A stretch of 20,212 nt of DNA, from contig JAEHDT010000161.1 in NCBI GenBank assembly GCA_016880225.1, forward strand, positions 1-20,212, written 5' to 3'. The position numbers and the translations under genes are program-made. The notes under the pieces are model-generated. The model was not told the DNA's origin, ran no database searches, and worked only from the letters and a program-made list of their open reading frames with translations. Source of the stretch: Gemmatimonadota bacterium (GTDB lineage Bacteria > Gemmatimonadota > Gemmatimonadetes > Gemmatimonadales > GWC2-71-9). Positions 1 to 6,312 of this stretch are shown piece by piece; within the stretch, counting starts at the first letter, position 1; each line of letters starts with the position of its first letter.

Positions 1-117
1 GCCCTGCGCGAAGTTGACGACACCCGAGCCCCGATAGATCAGGACGAGTCCCTGGCCCGTCAGCGCGTACAGCGACCCCACACCAAGGCCGAGGACGAGG
101 AACTGCAGCATCGCCAT
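1..117 (-). CDS. LivH-type branched-chain amino-acid ABC transporter permease, N-terminus (partial, runs off the left edge)
   Basis: Only the first 39 codons are inside the window. From ATG at 117 (a second ATG is at 111) the frame reads a hydrophobic first membrane helix and then YRGSGVVNFAQG, the characteristic N-terminal stretch of LivH permeases, where the segment between helices 1 and 2 reads (I/V)YR-x-(S/T)G-V-(V/L)NFAQG. Family role: inner-membrane permease of a high-affinity branched-chain amino-acid or amide/urea importer, working with LivM, LivG, LivF and a binding protein. None of those partners is visible. The start codon lies inside the end of a CRTAC1-like coding fragment in another frame, with no separate ribosome site, so this gene has lost or never had its own upstream region here. 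The family call rests on a short but very typical stretch. Confidence 0.6.
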   Translation of the reverse strand, partial: MAMLQFLVLGLGVGSLYALTGQGLVLIYRGSGVVNFAQG

Positions 118-391
118 CGACGTCCGCGGCGCACAGCCCGTTGCCGTGGTCGTAGTGAACCAGCTTGTAGACCTTGCCGGCGTCGTCCACGATCCGGTGC
201 ACGAACGTGATGCCGCTGGCCTCCCTCCGATCGGCGAACCGGAAGTCGTGAGCCACGCCCGACCGCGCCGCCAAGTCGGCTTCCTGGCGGGCCCGCTCGA
301 CCAGCCACGCCGGGGTACGGGGGGAGCGGCATGAGGCGAGCAGGGGGAGCGCCCAAACGAAGAGCGCGCAGGGCCGCGCAAGACAAGGCAT
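110..391 (-). pseudogene. CRTAC1/ASPIC-UnbV (FG-GAP repeat) lipoprotein, N-terminal fragment broken at a junction
   Basis: From ATG at 391 the frame gives a lipoprotein signal peptide (lipobox LAS-C21), then FRFADRREASGITFVH, HYDHGNGLCAADVDGD and nothing further of the family. The order F-x-D-x4-SGI-x-F-x-H, DHGNG and then ADVDGDG is the usual N-terminus of secreted CRTAC1-like proteins, whose calcium-binding FG-GAP/VCBS blades begin with DVDGDG and which normally run to more than 500 residues. Here homology stops at residue 94. The next bases encode a LivH permease start in another frame, although this frame itself stays open to the window edge without resembling FG-GAP repeats. The short sequence atggcgatg is shared by the DVDGD codons and the permease start, so the break looks like a microhomology join. 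It could be a genuine deletion fusion or an assembly chimera near a contig end. Confidence 0.65.
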
Positions 392-399
392 CGCGCGAT

Positions 400-428
400 G
401 ATATAACCGCGCTGCCAGGGTCTCGTAA
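400..428 (-). promoter_or_regulatory. Possible promoter for the broken lipoprotein gene
   Basis: On the minus strand TTACGA (428-423) and TATATC (405-400) are separated by 17 bases, upstream of the ATG at 391. The hexamers match sigma-70 consensus only in part (3/6 and 4/6). If used, transcription would begin almost at the start codon, giving a nearly leaderless message. The whole 392-485 interval is the divergent control region between this gene and the sigma-like gene; no other clear signal is seen in it. Confidence 0.2.
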
Positions 429-478
429 GGCGGGTTGTGACGGCGCCGCGTTACGGCGGGCGACCGTCAGCGCTCTTT

Positions 479-484
479 AGGAGG
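479..484 (+). promoter_or_regulatory. Perfect but very close ribosome binding site of the sigma-like gene
   Basis: AGGAGG lies one base before the ATG at 486. The match to the anti-Shine-Dalgarno sequence is perfect, but the spacing is much shorter than the usual 5-9 bases. Either initiation is deliberately weak or the true start differs; no good in-frame start lies at normal spacing. Confidence 0.45.
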
Positions 485-485
485 T

Positions 486-851
486 ATGCAAGGACTCGGA
501 CCCCGCGCGACGGACCGGTGGTTGGTGGAGCGGATGAGCGCCGGTGATGACGCCGCGTTCCGTGAGCTGCTCGCCCGCTACCGTGGTACCGTGTACGCGA
601 CCGCCTACGCGGCGCTGCTCGACCCCGAAGCCGTCGAGGCGACCGTGGCCGACGCGCTCCAGGAAGCCCGCCGCACCGCCGCGGCGTTCCTCGATTCGCG
701 CGGCAGCGTTTCGGGCTGGCTCACCCACTTGACGAGACTCTGCGTCGCGGCGCGCCTGTCCGGACCGCCGGGCCAGCAGGCGACCACGAGTGCCGTCAGA
801 GGCCGGCAAGCGCCGGTTCGCAGGTTGCGCCTCTTGCAATCTCCGTCCTGA
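486..851 (+). CDS. ECF sigma-factor-like protein with region 2 only
   Basis: The 121-residue product begins like an ECF (group 4) sigma-70 factor. Residues about 13-91 contain LVERMSAGDDAAFRELLARY, then the helix with GTVYATAYAALLD, the acidic turn around DPEAVEATVADALQEA and GWLTHLTRLCVAARL, matching helices of region 2, which binds the RNA polymerase beta-prime clamp and recognises the -10 element. Region 4, which should follow and reads the -35 element, is absent: the last 30 residues are basic, low in complexity and end in a stop, and only 39 bases separate the stop from the next gene, so no frameshifted region 4 is hidden there. Complete ECF factors have about 160-200 residues. It heads a plus-strand cassette with a Ser/Thr kinase, so it may be a partial sigma, a polymerase-binding decoy or a decayed gene. 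Function is inferred from the fold only. Confidence 0.6.
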   Translation: MQGLGPRATDRWLVERMSAGDDAAFRELLARYRGTVYATAYAALLDPEAVEATVADALQEARRTAAAFLDSRGSVSGWLTHLTRLCVAARLSGPPGQQATTSAVRGRQAPVRRLRLLQSPS

Positions 852-890
852 AGGACAATTGTAGCAACCGACGTTGTCCCGGGCGGCCCC

Positions 891-1265
891 TTGCGACCCC
901 CTCGTAGCTGGACGTTGCTCGCAGTCACCCTGCTGGCCGGAATGGCGGCGCCGGCATGCGGGCTCTCTGACGTTTTTTCTTCCCCCGGACCCGAATCGGT
1001 CGTGCTCACGTATGAAGGAGACACGATCCTCACGGTGGGCGACTCGGTGCCGTTGATCGTGACCGTGACCGTCGGGGGTGAACCCGTGTCCCACCCACGC
1101 CTCCAGATCGTTACCTCCAACATGACAGTCGTCGGGCTAAGCGCCGGTCAGGATTCCCTATTCGCGCTGGCCCAGGGAAAGGACACGCTGACGGTACGGC
1201 TCCAGAGCTCGATCTTCACCGAAGACGCCCCCACCCTGATCCAACCGCTCCGCGTCCGGCCATGA
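891..1265 (+). CDS. Small Ig-like lipoprotein of unknown function
   Basis: Starting from TTG at 891 the product is 124 residues: a basic n-region, a hydrophobic core and a lipobox ending APAC (cysteine 23), so it should be a lipid-anchored envelope protein. The remainder is predicted beta-rich, with VGDSVPLIVTVTVGGEPV and a DTLTVRL strand near the end, the pattern of a single bacterial Ig-like (BIG2-type) domain. The only in-frame alternative upstream start is an ATT at 858; TTG places the signal peptide exactly at the N-terminus and a GC-rich purine stretch lies before it. The stop overlaps the kinase start as ATGA, so it is translated together with the kinase and is a plausible envelope partner of that kinase's outer domain. 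No precise family is recognised. Confidence 0.6.
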   Translation: MRPPRSWTLLAVTLLAGMAAPACGLSDVFSSPGPESVVLTYEGDTILTVGDSVPLIVTVTVGGEPVSHPRLQIVTSNMTVVGLSAGQDSLFALAQGKDTLTVRLQSSIFTEDAPTLIQPLRVRP

Positions 1266-2767
1266 AGTGCTTCCAGTGCGGCGCCGAGGTTCCGCCGGCC
1301 ACGCTGTTCTGCGGCCACTGCGGAACGCGGATCTCGGACCCCCAGGAAGCGACGCTCGTGGTCCCTCCGGAGGACCCGGATGCGTTGCTGCAGCGGGTGC
1401 GCATGGTGCTCGCGGGCGAGTACGACGTGGAGCACGAGATCGGCCGCGGCGGGATGGCCGTCGTGTTCAAGGCCACCGAATTGGGTCTGGGGCGTGCCGT
1501 TGCGTTGAAGGTCCTGCCGCCGGACCTGGGGCTTACCGTCCGGGCGATCGAGCGGTTCAAGCGCGAGGCGCGAATGGTCGCCGAGCTCGACCATCCCAAC
1601 ATCATCCCGGTGTACCGGGTCGGGCAGTTCGGCGGCGTCCTCTACATCGCGATGAAGTTCATCGAGGGTCGCTCGCTCGAGGCCATGGTCGAGGCGCAGG
1701 GAGCCCTGCCGGTCCCGGTGGTCCTGTACGTCCTGCGCGGCACGACCCGCGCCCTGGCGTACGCCCACGATCGCGGTATCGTGCACCGGGACATCAAGGG
1801 CGCCAACATACTCATCGACCGGGACGGCCGGCTCTTGGTCTCCGACTTCGGCGTGGCGCTGCGGGCGGCGGACGTGACGCTCACCGTCGACGGCACGGTG
1901 ATCGGCACGCCGCCGTTCATGAGCCCCGAGCAGTGCAGCGGACAGCGGGCCGGCCCGCAGAGCGACCAGTACTCGGTGGGTATCATCGCCTTTCAAATGC
2001 TGACAGGACGGGTGCCGTTCCAGGCGGACACGCTGGCCGGCATCATGCAGCACCATTTCTTCACGCCGGTCCCCGACGTCCGGGCGGCCCGCGACGACGT
2101 GCCGCCCGGTCTCGTCGACGTGCTGCACGTCGCCCTAGCGAAGGAGCCGGCTGCCCGCTTCCCATCGACCCGCGACATGCTGGCGGCGATCGAGGCCGTG
2201 CCGTTCTCGGAGGCCGACCGCCGCGAGAGCGAACGGGTACTGCGCCTGCTGGCCACAGGGGGAGCGATTACGAAGCTCGAGACCCGGGCGCTGCCGCCGC
2301 TCCCCGATTCGCCCACGATCTCCATGAAGCCGGCAGCGGGGTTCGCGCCGCGCCGGCCCCGTCCCCGCACCCGGCTGGTGGCCGCGGCCGCCGCGGTCGC
2401 CCTGATTGGCGGGGCCGCCTGGTGGGCGGGTCGCGCCGGCGGTACCCCGTCACTTGCGCCGGGCCGCGATTCGATCGTGGCGGTCGCTCCGCCGCTAGCG
2501 CCCGTCGAGCCACGCCGGGAGCCGCCGGCCGACCGGGGCGAGGGCCTGCTCCGCATGCTCACGAGCCCCACCGACGCCGAGATCTTCATCGACGGCCGCA
2601 GGGTGGGCCAGGGGGCCCTGTTCGACGACACCGTGGCCGCGGGGCCCCGCCGACTGCGGGTGAGCGCCAAGGGCTATGAGACATTCGACACGACCATCAT
2701 CATCCCGCGCGGGGCAACGGTGCGGCTCGATCGGATCGTCCTGCGCGGCCGCGGGAGCGGCGCGTGA
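1262..2767 (+). CDS. Membrane Ser/Thr protein kinase with N-terminal zinc ribbon and C-terminal PEGA domain
   Basis: This 501-residue protein is a Hanks-type (PknB-like) kinase. A zinc ribbon opens it (CxxC at 3/6 and 17/20). The kinase domain spans about 54-315: Gly loop IGRGGMAVVF (60-69), ATP lysine 83 in ALKVL, HRDIKGANIL with catalytic D177, DFG at 195-197, and GTPPFMSPEQ at 215-224. All catalytic residues are present. A proline/arginine-rich linker precedes one membrane helix at about 371-389, and residues 430-495 form a PEGA domain (SPTDAEIFIDGRRVG, later VSAKGYETFDTTI), a fold that usually lies outside the cytoplasmic membrane and may bind peptidoglycan or protein. The topology is therefore cytoplasmic kinase, single span, external sensor. 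It overlaps the preceding lipoprotein gene (ATGA) and the following gene (GTGA). Substrate is unknown; the neighbouring sigma-like protein is the obvious candidate. Confidence 0.93.
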   Translation: MKCFQCGAEVPPATLFCGHCGTRISDPQEATLVVPPEDPDALLQRVRMVLAGEYDVEHEIGRGGMAVVFKATELGLGRAVALKVLPPDLGLTVRAIERFKREARMVAELDHPNIIPVYRVGQFGGVLYIAMKFIEGRSLEAMVEAQGALPVPVVLYVLRGTTRALAYAHDRGIVHRDIKGANILIDRDGRLLVSDFGVALRAADVTLTVDGTVIGTPPFMSPEQCSGQRAGPQSDQYSVGIIAFQMLTGRVPFQADTLAGIMQHHFFTPVPDVRAARDDVPPGLVDVLHVALAKEPAARFPSTRDMLAAIEAVPFSEADRRESERVLRLLATGGAITKLETRALPPLPDSPTISMKPAAGFAPRRPRPRTRLVAAAAAVALIGGAAWWAGRAGGTPSLAPGRDSIVAVAPPLAPVEPRREPPADRGEGLLRMLTSPTDAEIFIDGRRVGQGALFDDTVAAGPRRLRVSAKGYETFDTTIIIPRGATVRLDRIVLRGRGSGA

Positions 2768-3813
2768 GACGGCTCGTCGTGGGGATCGCGCTCGCGACGC
2801 TCGCCGCACCGCCACTCGTGGCGCAGAGCAGCACGGCCGATCTCCTGCAACAAGCGTCCCAGTTCTACGAGCACCTCGACGTCGAGCGCGCGTTGCCGCT
2901 GCTCCGTCAGATCGTCTCGCCCAACTGGCCGTTCGAGGTCACGCCGGCGGAGCGCGTCGAAGCCTACAAGTACCTGGGTGCGTGTCTCGCGCTGGTGGGC
3001 AAGCGCGACTCGGCCGTCCTGTACTTCCGCGCGGCCATCGAGCGGGACCCGTTCGCCGACCTCGATTCCGACCGGTTCACACCGGCGCAGCTCGGCCTGT
3101 TCGCGGAGGCACGCCGCCTCACTTTCGCCGTGGCGGTACGCCCCGTGGTGAGCGCGCGGATCGATCCGCGGACGGAGCGCCTCTCGTTCACCGTCGTCAG
3201 CACCCACGCGACGACGCTCGAGGCCCGCGTGCGGGCCGTTGGCGGATCGGCGGGCCGCGTCTTGTTCTCGGGCGCGAGCGACGGCCCGCGCGAGATCCCG
3301 TGGGACGGGCTCTTGGCCGACGGCCGTCTGGCGTCGCCCGGCCGGTACGAGCTCATCGTGGTCGGCCGCAGCGGCCTCGTGCCCCGGACCGACTCGGCGC
3401 GCGTGTTCTTCGACGTCGCGCGCGAGGTCGCTCCGCTCGAGGACACGCTGCAGGACCTCGCCGTCGCAGCACTCCTTCCGGAACGGGCGCCACGATCGGC
3501 GGCGACGCGCAGCCTGCTCGAGGGCCTGGGCGTTGCCGGCGCCACGCTCGCAGTCTCCGCCGGGCTCAGCAACCCTGGGCTCCGCGGCAGCTTGAGGGCC
3601 GGTGCCGGCGTCGTCGCGGACGCTGCGACCGTATCGGGCGTGGTCGCGTTCTTGGTGCAGCGCGGGCAACCGGAGATGCCGGCGAATGTGGCCGCCAACG
3701 TCCAACGCCGGGCCCGGCGCGCGGCGGAGAACGACGCGATCCGCCGCCGCAACGCGGAGAAGCTTGCGGCCGCGACCCTGATCGTCACCCCGGCAGCGGG
3801 GCTCGGGCCCTGA
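2764..3813 (+). CDS. Exported TPR/beta-domain protein of unknown function
   Basis: A GTG start at 2764 overlaps the kinase stop (GTGA), giving 349 residues. Residues 1-20 are a signal peptide ending LVAQ. Residues about 24-96 are helical and TPR-like (LLQQASQFYEHLDVERALPL, then YLGACLALVGKRDSAVLYF). Residues about 120-220 form a beta domain that contains IPWDGLLADGRLASPGRYEL, resembling the FlgD-type Ig-like module found in secreted proteins. Residues about 253-300 are rich in Gly/Ala/Val and could form one or two membrane hairpins, followed by a basic Arg-rich tail (314-332). Proteins of this plan often follow PEGA-type Ser/Thr kinases, so it may be the periplasmic partner of the upstream kinase; this is inference from position. 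No enzymatic motif is visible. Confidence 0.7.
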   Translation: MRRLVVGIALATLAAPPLVAQSSTADLLQQASQFYEHLDVERALPLLRQIVSPNWPFEVTPAERVEAYKYLGACLALVGKRDSAVLYFRAAIERDPFADLDSDRFTPAQLGLFAEARRLTFAVAVRPVVSARIDPRTERLSFTVVSTHATTLEARVRAVGGSAGRVLFSGASDGPREIPWDGLLADGRLASPGRYELIVVGRSGLVPRTDSARVFFDVAREVAPLEDTLQDLAVAALLPERAPRSAATRSLLEGLGVAGATLAVSAGLSNPGLRGSLRAGAGVVADAATVSGVVAFLVQRGQPEMPANVAANVQRRARRAAENDAIRRRNAEKLAAATLIVTPAAGLGP

Positions 3814-4478
3814 ACCGTCCGGCCACCCTCGCGCGGGTCGCCTTCACTGCACTCGCGCTCACCGCCGGATCGGCGGCGGCCCAACGCGCCGTCACCGCAT
3901 CCGGGGTCGTGGCGCTCGCGGAGCATCGTGTGGACGCGGGCTACGGCGTCGAGCGCTCGACCGGCGTCCTGTTCGGGGCGTGGGGGAGCGTGCGTGTCGT
4001 GCCGCACGTAGAGCTCGCGCTACGGGTGGAGGGAGGCAGGCTGAACGCGTCGACGCCGAGCGCAATCGAGCGGGACGTCGGAGAGGTCGGGCTCGACGCG
4101 CGCTGGTCCGCGAGCCCGTGGCTCGTCCTCCTGGCGGGCGCCACGCGGCGGGTCTACTCGACCGACCTCGGGCGCCAGTCGTGGACGACCGCAGGCGCCG
4201 GCGCCGAGGCCCGGCTGCCGCTGCTCGAGGAGGGCTTGAGGGGCGTCCTGCGGGCGTCACTGCTGCCGGTCGTGTCCGTGAGCGGGACCCCGGGACCCAA
4301 TCTCGGCGTAAGGGCGGCGGCGGGCCTCGAGTACCACTGGCCCACGGTCGGCATCGCGGCTCTGTACTCGCTCGAGCGCTACGACTTTCCCCGCCAGGGA
4401 ACCGCGCAGCGACTGGAGCAGTTGGCCGCGCTCACGCTGCGACTCGACGTTTCACCGGGATCGTCCCGCCACCGCTAG
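3810..4478 (+). CDS. Small beta-rich outer-membrane-like protein, apparent CTG start
   Basis: The frame yields a good signal peptide directly after a CTG at 3810 (NRPATLARVAFTALALTAG then SAAAQ), and this CTG overlaps the previous stop codon as CTGA, parallel to the ATGA and GTGA junctions before it. No ATG, GTG or TTG gives the same signal peptide, so CTG is taken as the start, for 222 residues. The mature part alternates polar and hydrophobic residues in strands such as VELALRVEGGRLN, DVGEVGLDARW, WLVLLAGATRRVY and GVRAAAGLEYHW, typical of an 8- to 10-strand outer-membrane barrel. The C-terminus (SPGSSRHR) lacks the usual terminal aromatic residue. The frame is open far upstream, but that part is out of frame with the preceding genes and not real. 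Probably the last member of the kinase cassette; role unknown. Confidence 0.65.
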   Translation: MNRPATLARVAFTALALTAGSAAAQRAVTASGVVALAEHRVDAGYGVERSTGVLFGAWGSVRVVPHVELALRVEGGRLNASTPSAIERDVGEVGLDARWSASPWLVLLAGATRRVYSTDLGRQSWTTAGAGAEARLPLLEEGLRGVLRASLLPVVSVSGTPGPNLGVRAAAGLEYHWPTVGIAALYSLERYDFPRQGTAQRLEQLAALTLRLDVSPGSSRHR

Positions 4479-4514
4479 ATTCCGCCTTACCCGCATTCCT
4501 GAAGGCATGCACTC

Positions 4515-5390
4515 ATGCGCTCGCTGCGCTTCTGTCTGCTCGTCGCCCTCGGCACGCACCCGCTCTCCGCCCAGACTCCCGCCACGTCGTGGGACTCGGT
4601 GGCGAGGATCGTCCAAGCCCCCGAAGCGGTGACTGGCGGTTATCACCGCTACAACTTCCCGCGCCGCGACATCACGCTGCGGATCGGGGACGTGACCGTG
4701 TCGCCGGCACTCGCGCTCGGCAGCTGGGCCGGGTTCTCGGGAGAGCCGGGCGACGCCAGCGTCATGGGCGACCTGGTGCTCGCGGCGGCCGAGGTGAAGC
4801 CCGTGCTCGCCGAGCTCGCGCGCCAGGGGCTCGATGTGACCGCCGTGCACAACCACCTGGTGGGTGAAGAGCCCCGGCTTACCTACGTTCACTTCCACGG
4901 CGACGGCGCCGCCGTCGAGCTGGCGGCCCGGCTCGACCGGGTGCTCGGCCGTACGGCCACACCGCGGCCGGTCACGGCCCCGCCGCCTGAGCCACCGACC
5001 ATCGACACGGCGCTCGTGTTCCGCGCGCTCGGCAAATCGGGGACGGCGCGCGGCGCGGTGGCGCAAGTCGGCTTCGTGCTGGTCGCGGGTGTCGTGACGC
5101 TGCACGGGCGTCCCCTCGTGCCCGCGATGGCGTACGGCAGCCCGGTCAACATCCAGATGGTTGCCGCCTCGCGGGCCGTCGCCACCGGAGACTTCGCGGT
5201 CACGGGAGACAAGGTGGCCGGCATGCTCGCTGCTCTGGCCGCGCACGGCATCGCCGCCACGGCGGTGCACACCCATCTGATCGGCGAGTCGCCGCCGCTC
5301 CGCTACATCCACTTCTGGGCCGACGGCGCCCTCCCGGACGTGCTCGCTGGACTCAAGGCGGCGCTCGACGCCGCGCGCTCGACTCGATAG
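4515..5390 (+). CDS. Secreted protein with two DUF1259 repeats
   Basis: The 291-residue protein has a signal peptide (cleavage after LSAQ, residue 20) and two related halves. Each ends in the same block: HNHLVGEEPRLTYVHFHG at 112-129 and HTHLIGESPPLRYIHFWADG at 252-271, preceded by matching GD-x(2)-(V/A)-(A/G)-x-VLAELA-type helices. These His-rich blocks are the signature of DUF1259 (the LppY/LpqO family of exported proteins), whose biochemical role is not established. The conserved H-x-H-L-(V/I)-GE-x-P and following histidine suggest a metal or small-molecule site in each half. It starts at ATG 4515 after a weak GAAGG site and is separated by 36 bases from the barrel-like gene. It is on the same strand as the kinase cassette but not overlapping, so membership of that unit is uncertain. 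Confidence 0.85.
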   Translation: MRSLRFCLLVALGTHPLSAQTPATSWDSVARIVQAPEAVTGGYHRYNFPRRDITLRIGDVTVSPALALGSWAGFSGEPGDASVMGDLVLAAAEVKPVLAELARQGLDVTAVHNHLVGEEPRLTYVHFHGDGAAVELAARLDRVLGRTATPRPVTAPPPEPPTIDTALVFRALGKSGTARGAVAQVGFVLVAGVVTLHGRPLVPAMAYGSPVNIQMVAASRAVATGDFAVTGDKVAGMLAALAAHGIAATAVHTHLIGESPPLRYIHFWADGALPDVLAGLKAALDAARSTR

Positions 5391-5413
5391 CTTTCGCGCG
5401 CCGCCTTCACTCT

Positions 5414-6292
5414 GTGGGAGTTTCGCTGAGCGCCACGTCCGGCAAGATCGAGCACGTCTCCGACACCGCACGCTGGGTCGCCCTGTACCGGGCGATGGAA
5501 TCCGAGCGGCCGGACGCGCTGTTCCACGATCCGTACGCCCGGCGGCTCGCCGGGCCGCGCGGCGAGCAGGTGCTCGCCGCCATGCCCAAGGGCCGGGCGT
5601 TCGCATGGCCGATGATCGTCCGCACGGCAGTCATGGACGAGCTGATCCTGCAGGCGATCGAGCGAGACAGGGTCGGCACGGTGCTCAACCTCGCCGCCGG
5701 CCTCGATACGCGGCCCTACCGACTGCCGCTCCCGGGCGCGTTGCGCTGGGTGGAGGTGGATTTCCCGGACGTCGTCGCGTACAAGGAGGAGCAGCTCGCG
5801 GGGGAGCGGCCCGTGTGCGCACTCGAACGCGTGGGGATCGACCTCACCGACGTGCCCCGGCGCCGTGCCCTGTTCGACCGGATCGGCTCGGCGGCGCCGC
5901 CGGTGCTGGTCGTGAGCGAAGGGCTGCTCATCTACCTGACGCGCGATCAGGTGGGAGCGCTGGCGGCGGATCTCGCCGCACCCCCCTCGTTCCGCTGGTG
6001 GTTGATCGATCTCGCGTCGCCGCGGCTGCTCAAGATGATGGACAAGACGTGGGGGCCGATCGTGGCCGCCGGTAACGCCCCGTTCCAATTCGCCCCTGCT
6101 GAGGGCACGCGCTTCTTCGAGCCGTTCGGATGGCGCGAGGCGGAGTTCCGCCCGACGTGGGACGAGTCGCGGCGACTCAATCGAACGATGCGGATGGCAT
6201 GGCTGTGGAATCTGATCGGGCAACTGCTGCCCAAGGCGAAGCGGGAAGAATGGCGCCGCTTCTCCGGTATCGTGTTACTGGAACGCACCTGA
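5414..6292 (+). CDS. Class I SAM-dependent methyltransferase, LCMT/PPM family
   Basis: 292 residues. The N-terminus VSDTARWVALYRAMESERPD and FHDPYARRLAG is the usual entry of bacterial LCMT-like (TIGR00027-type) methyltransferases. Motif I is VLNLAAGLDTRPYRLP (about 90-105), where GLDTR binds S-adenosylmethionine. The acidic post-I site is VEVDFPDVVAYKEEQL (113-128), and VVSEGLLIYL (166-175) is the conserved strand/loop near the substrate pocket. The family methylates carboxyl or hydroxyl groups of small molecules such as polyketides, or of protein C-termini in eukaryotes; the substrate here cannot be read from sequence. A GTG at 5414 is the only suitable start, with no strong ribosome site. 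It lies between a DUF1259 gene and a cupredoxin-like lipoprotein gene (gaps of 23 and 20 bases), probably one transcript. It has no signal peptide, so it is cytoplasmic. Confidence 0.88.
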   Translation: MGVSLSATSGKIEHVSDTARWVALYRAMESERPDALFHDPYARRLAGPRGEQVLAAMPKGRAFAWPMIVRTAVMDELILQAIERDRVGTVLNLAAGLDTRPYRLPLPGALRWVEVDFPDVVAYKEEQLAGERPVCALERVGIDLTDVPRRRALFDRIGSAAPPVLVVSEGLLIYLTRDQVGALAADLAAPPSFRWWLIDLASPRLLKMMDKTWGPIVAAGNAPFQFAPAEGTRFFEPFGWREAEFRPTWDESRRLNRTMRMAWLWNLIGQLLPKAKREEWRRFSGIVLLERT

Positions 6293-6312
6293 ACGAAAGG
6301 ACAACGGAACGC

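Noticed and set aside
605..1123. Overlapping minus-strand frames opposite the sigma-like and lipoprotein genes
   Set aside because: No signal peptide, domain or ribosome site; the plus-strand frames show a sigma region 2 and a lipobox.
2676..4478. A 600-codon open frame on the plus strand
   Set aside because: Its first two thirds run out of frame through the kinase end and the TPR-type gene and read as Arg/Ala/Gly-rich nonsense; only 3810-4478 is a real gene with a signal peptide.
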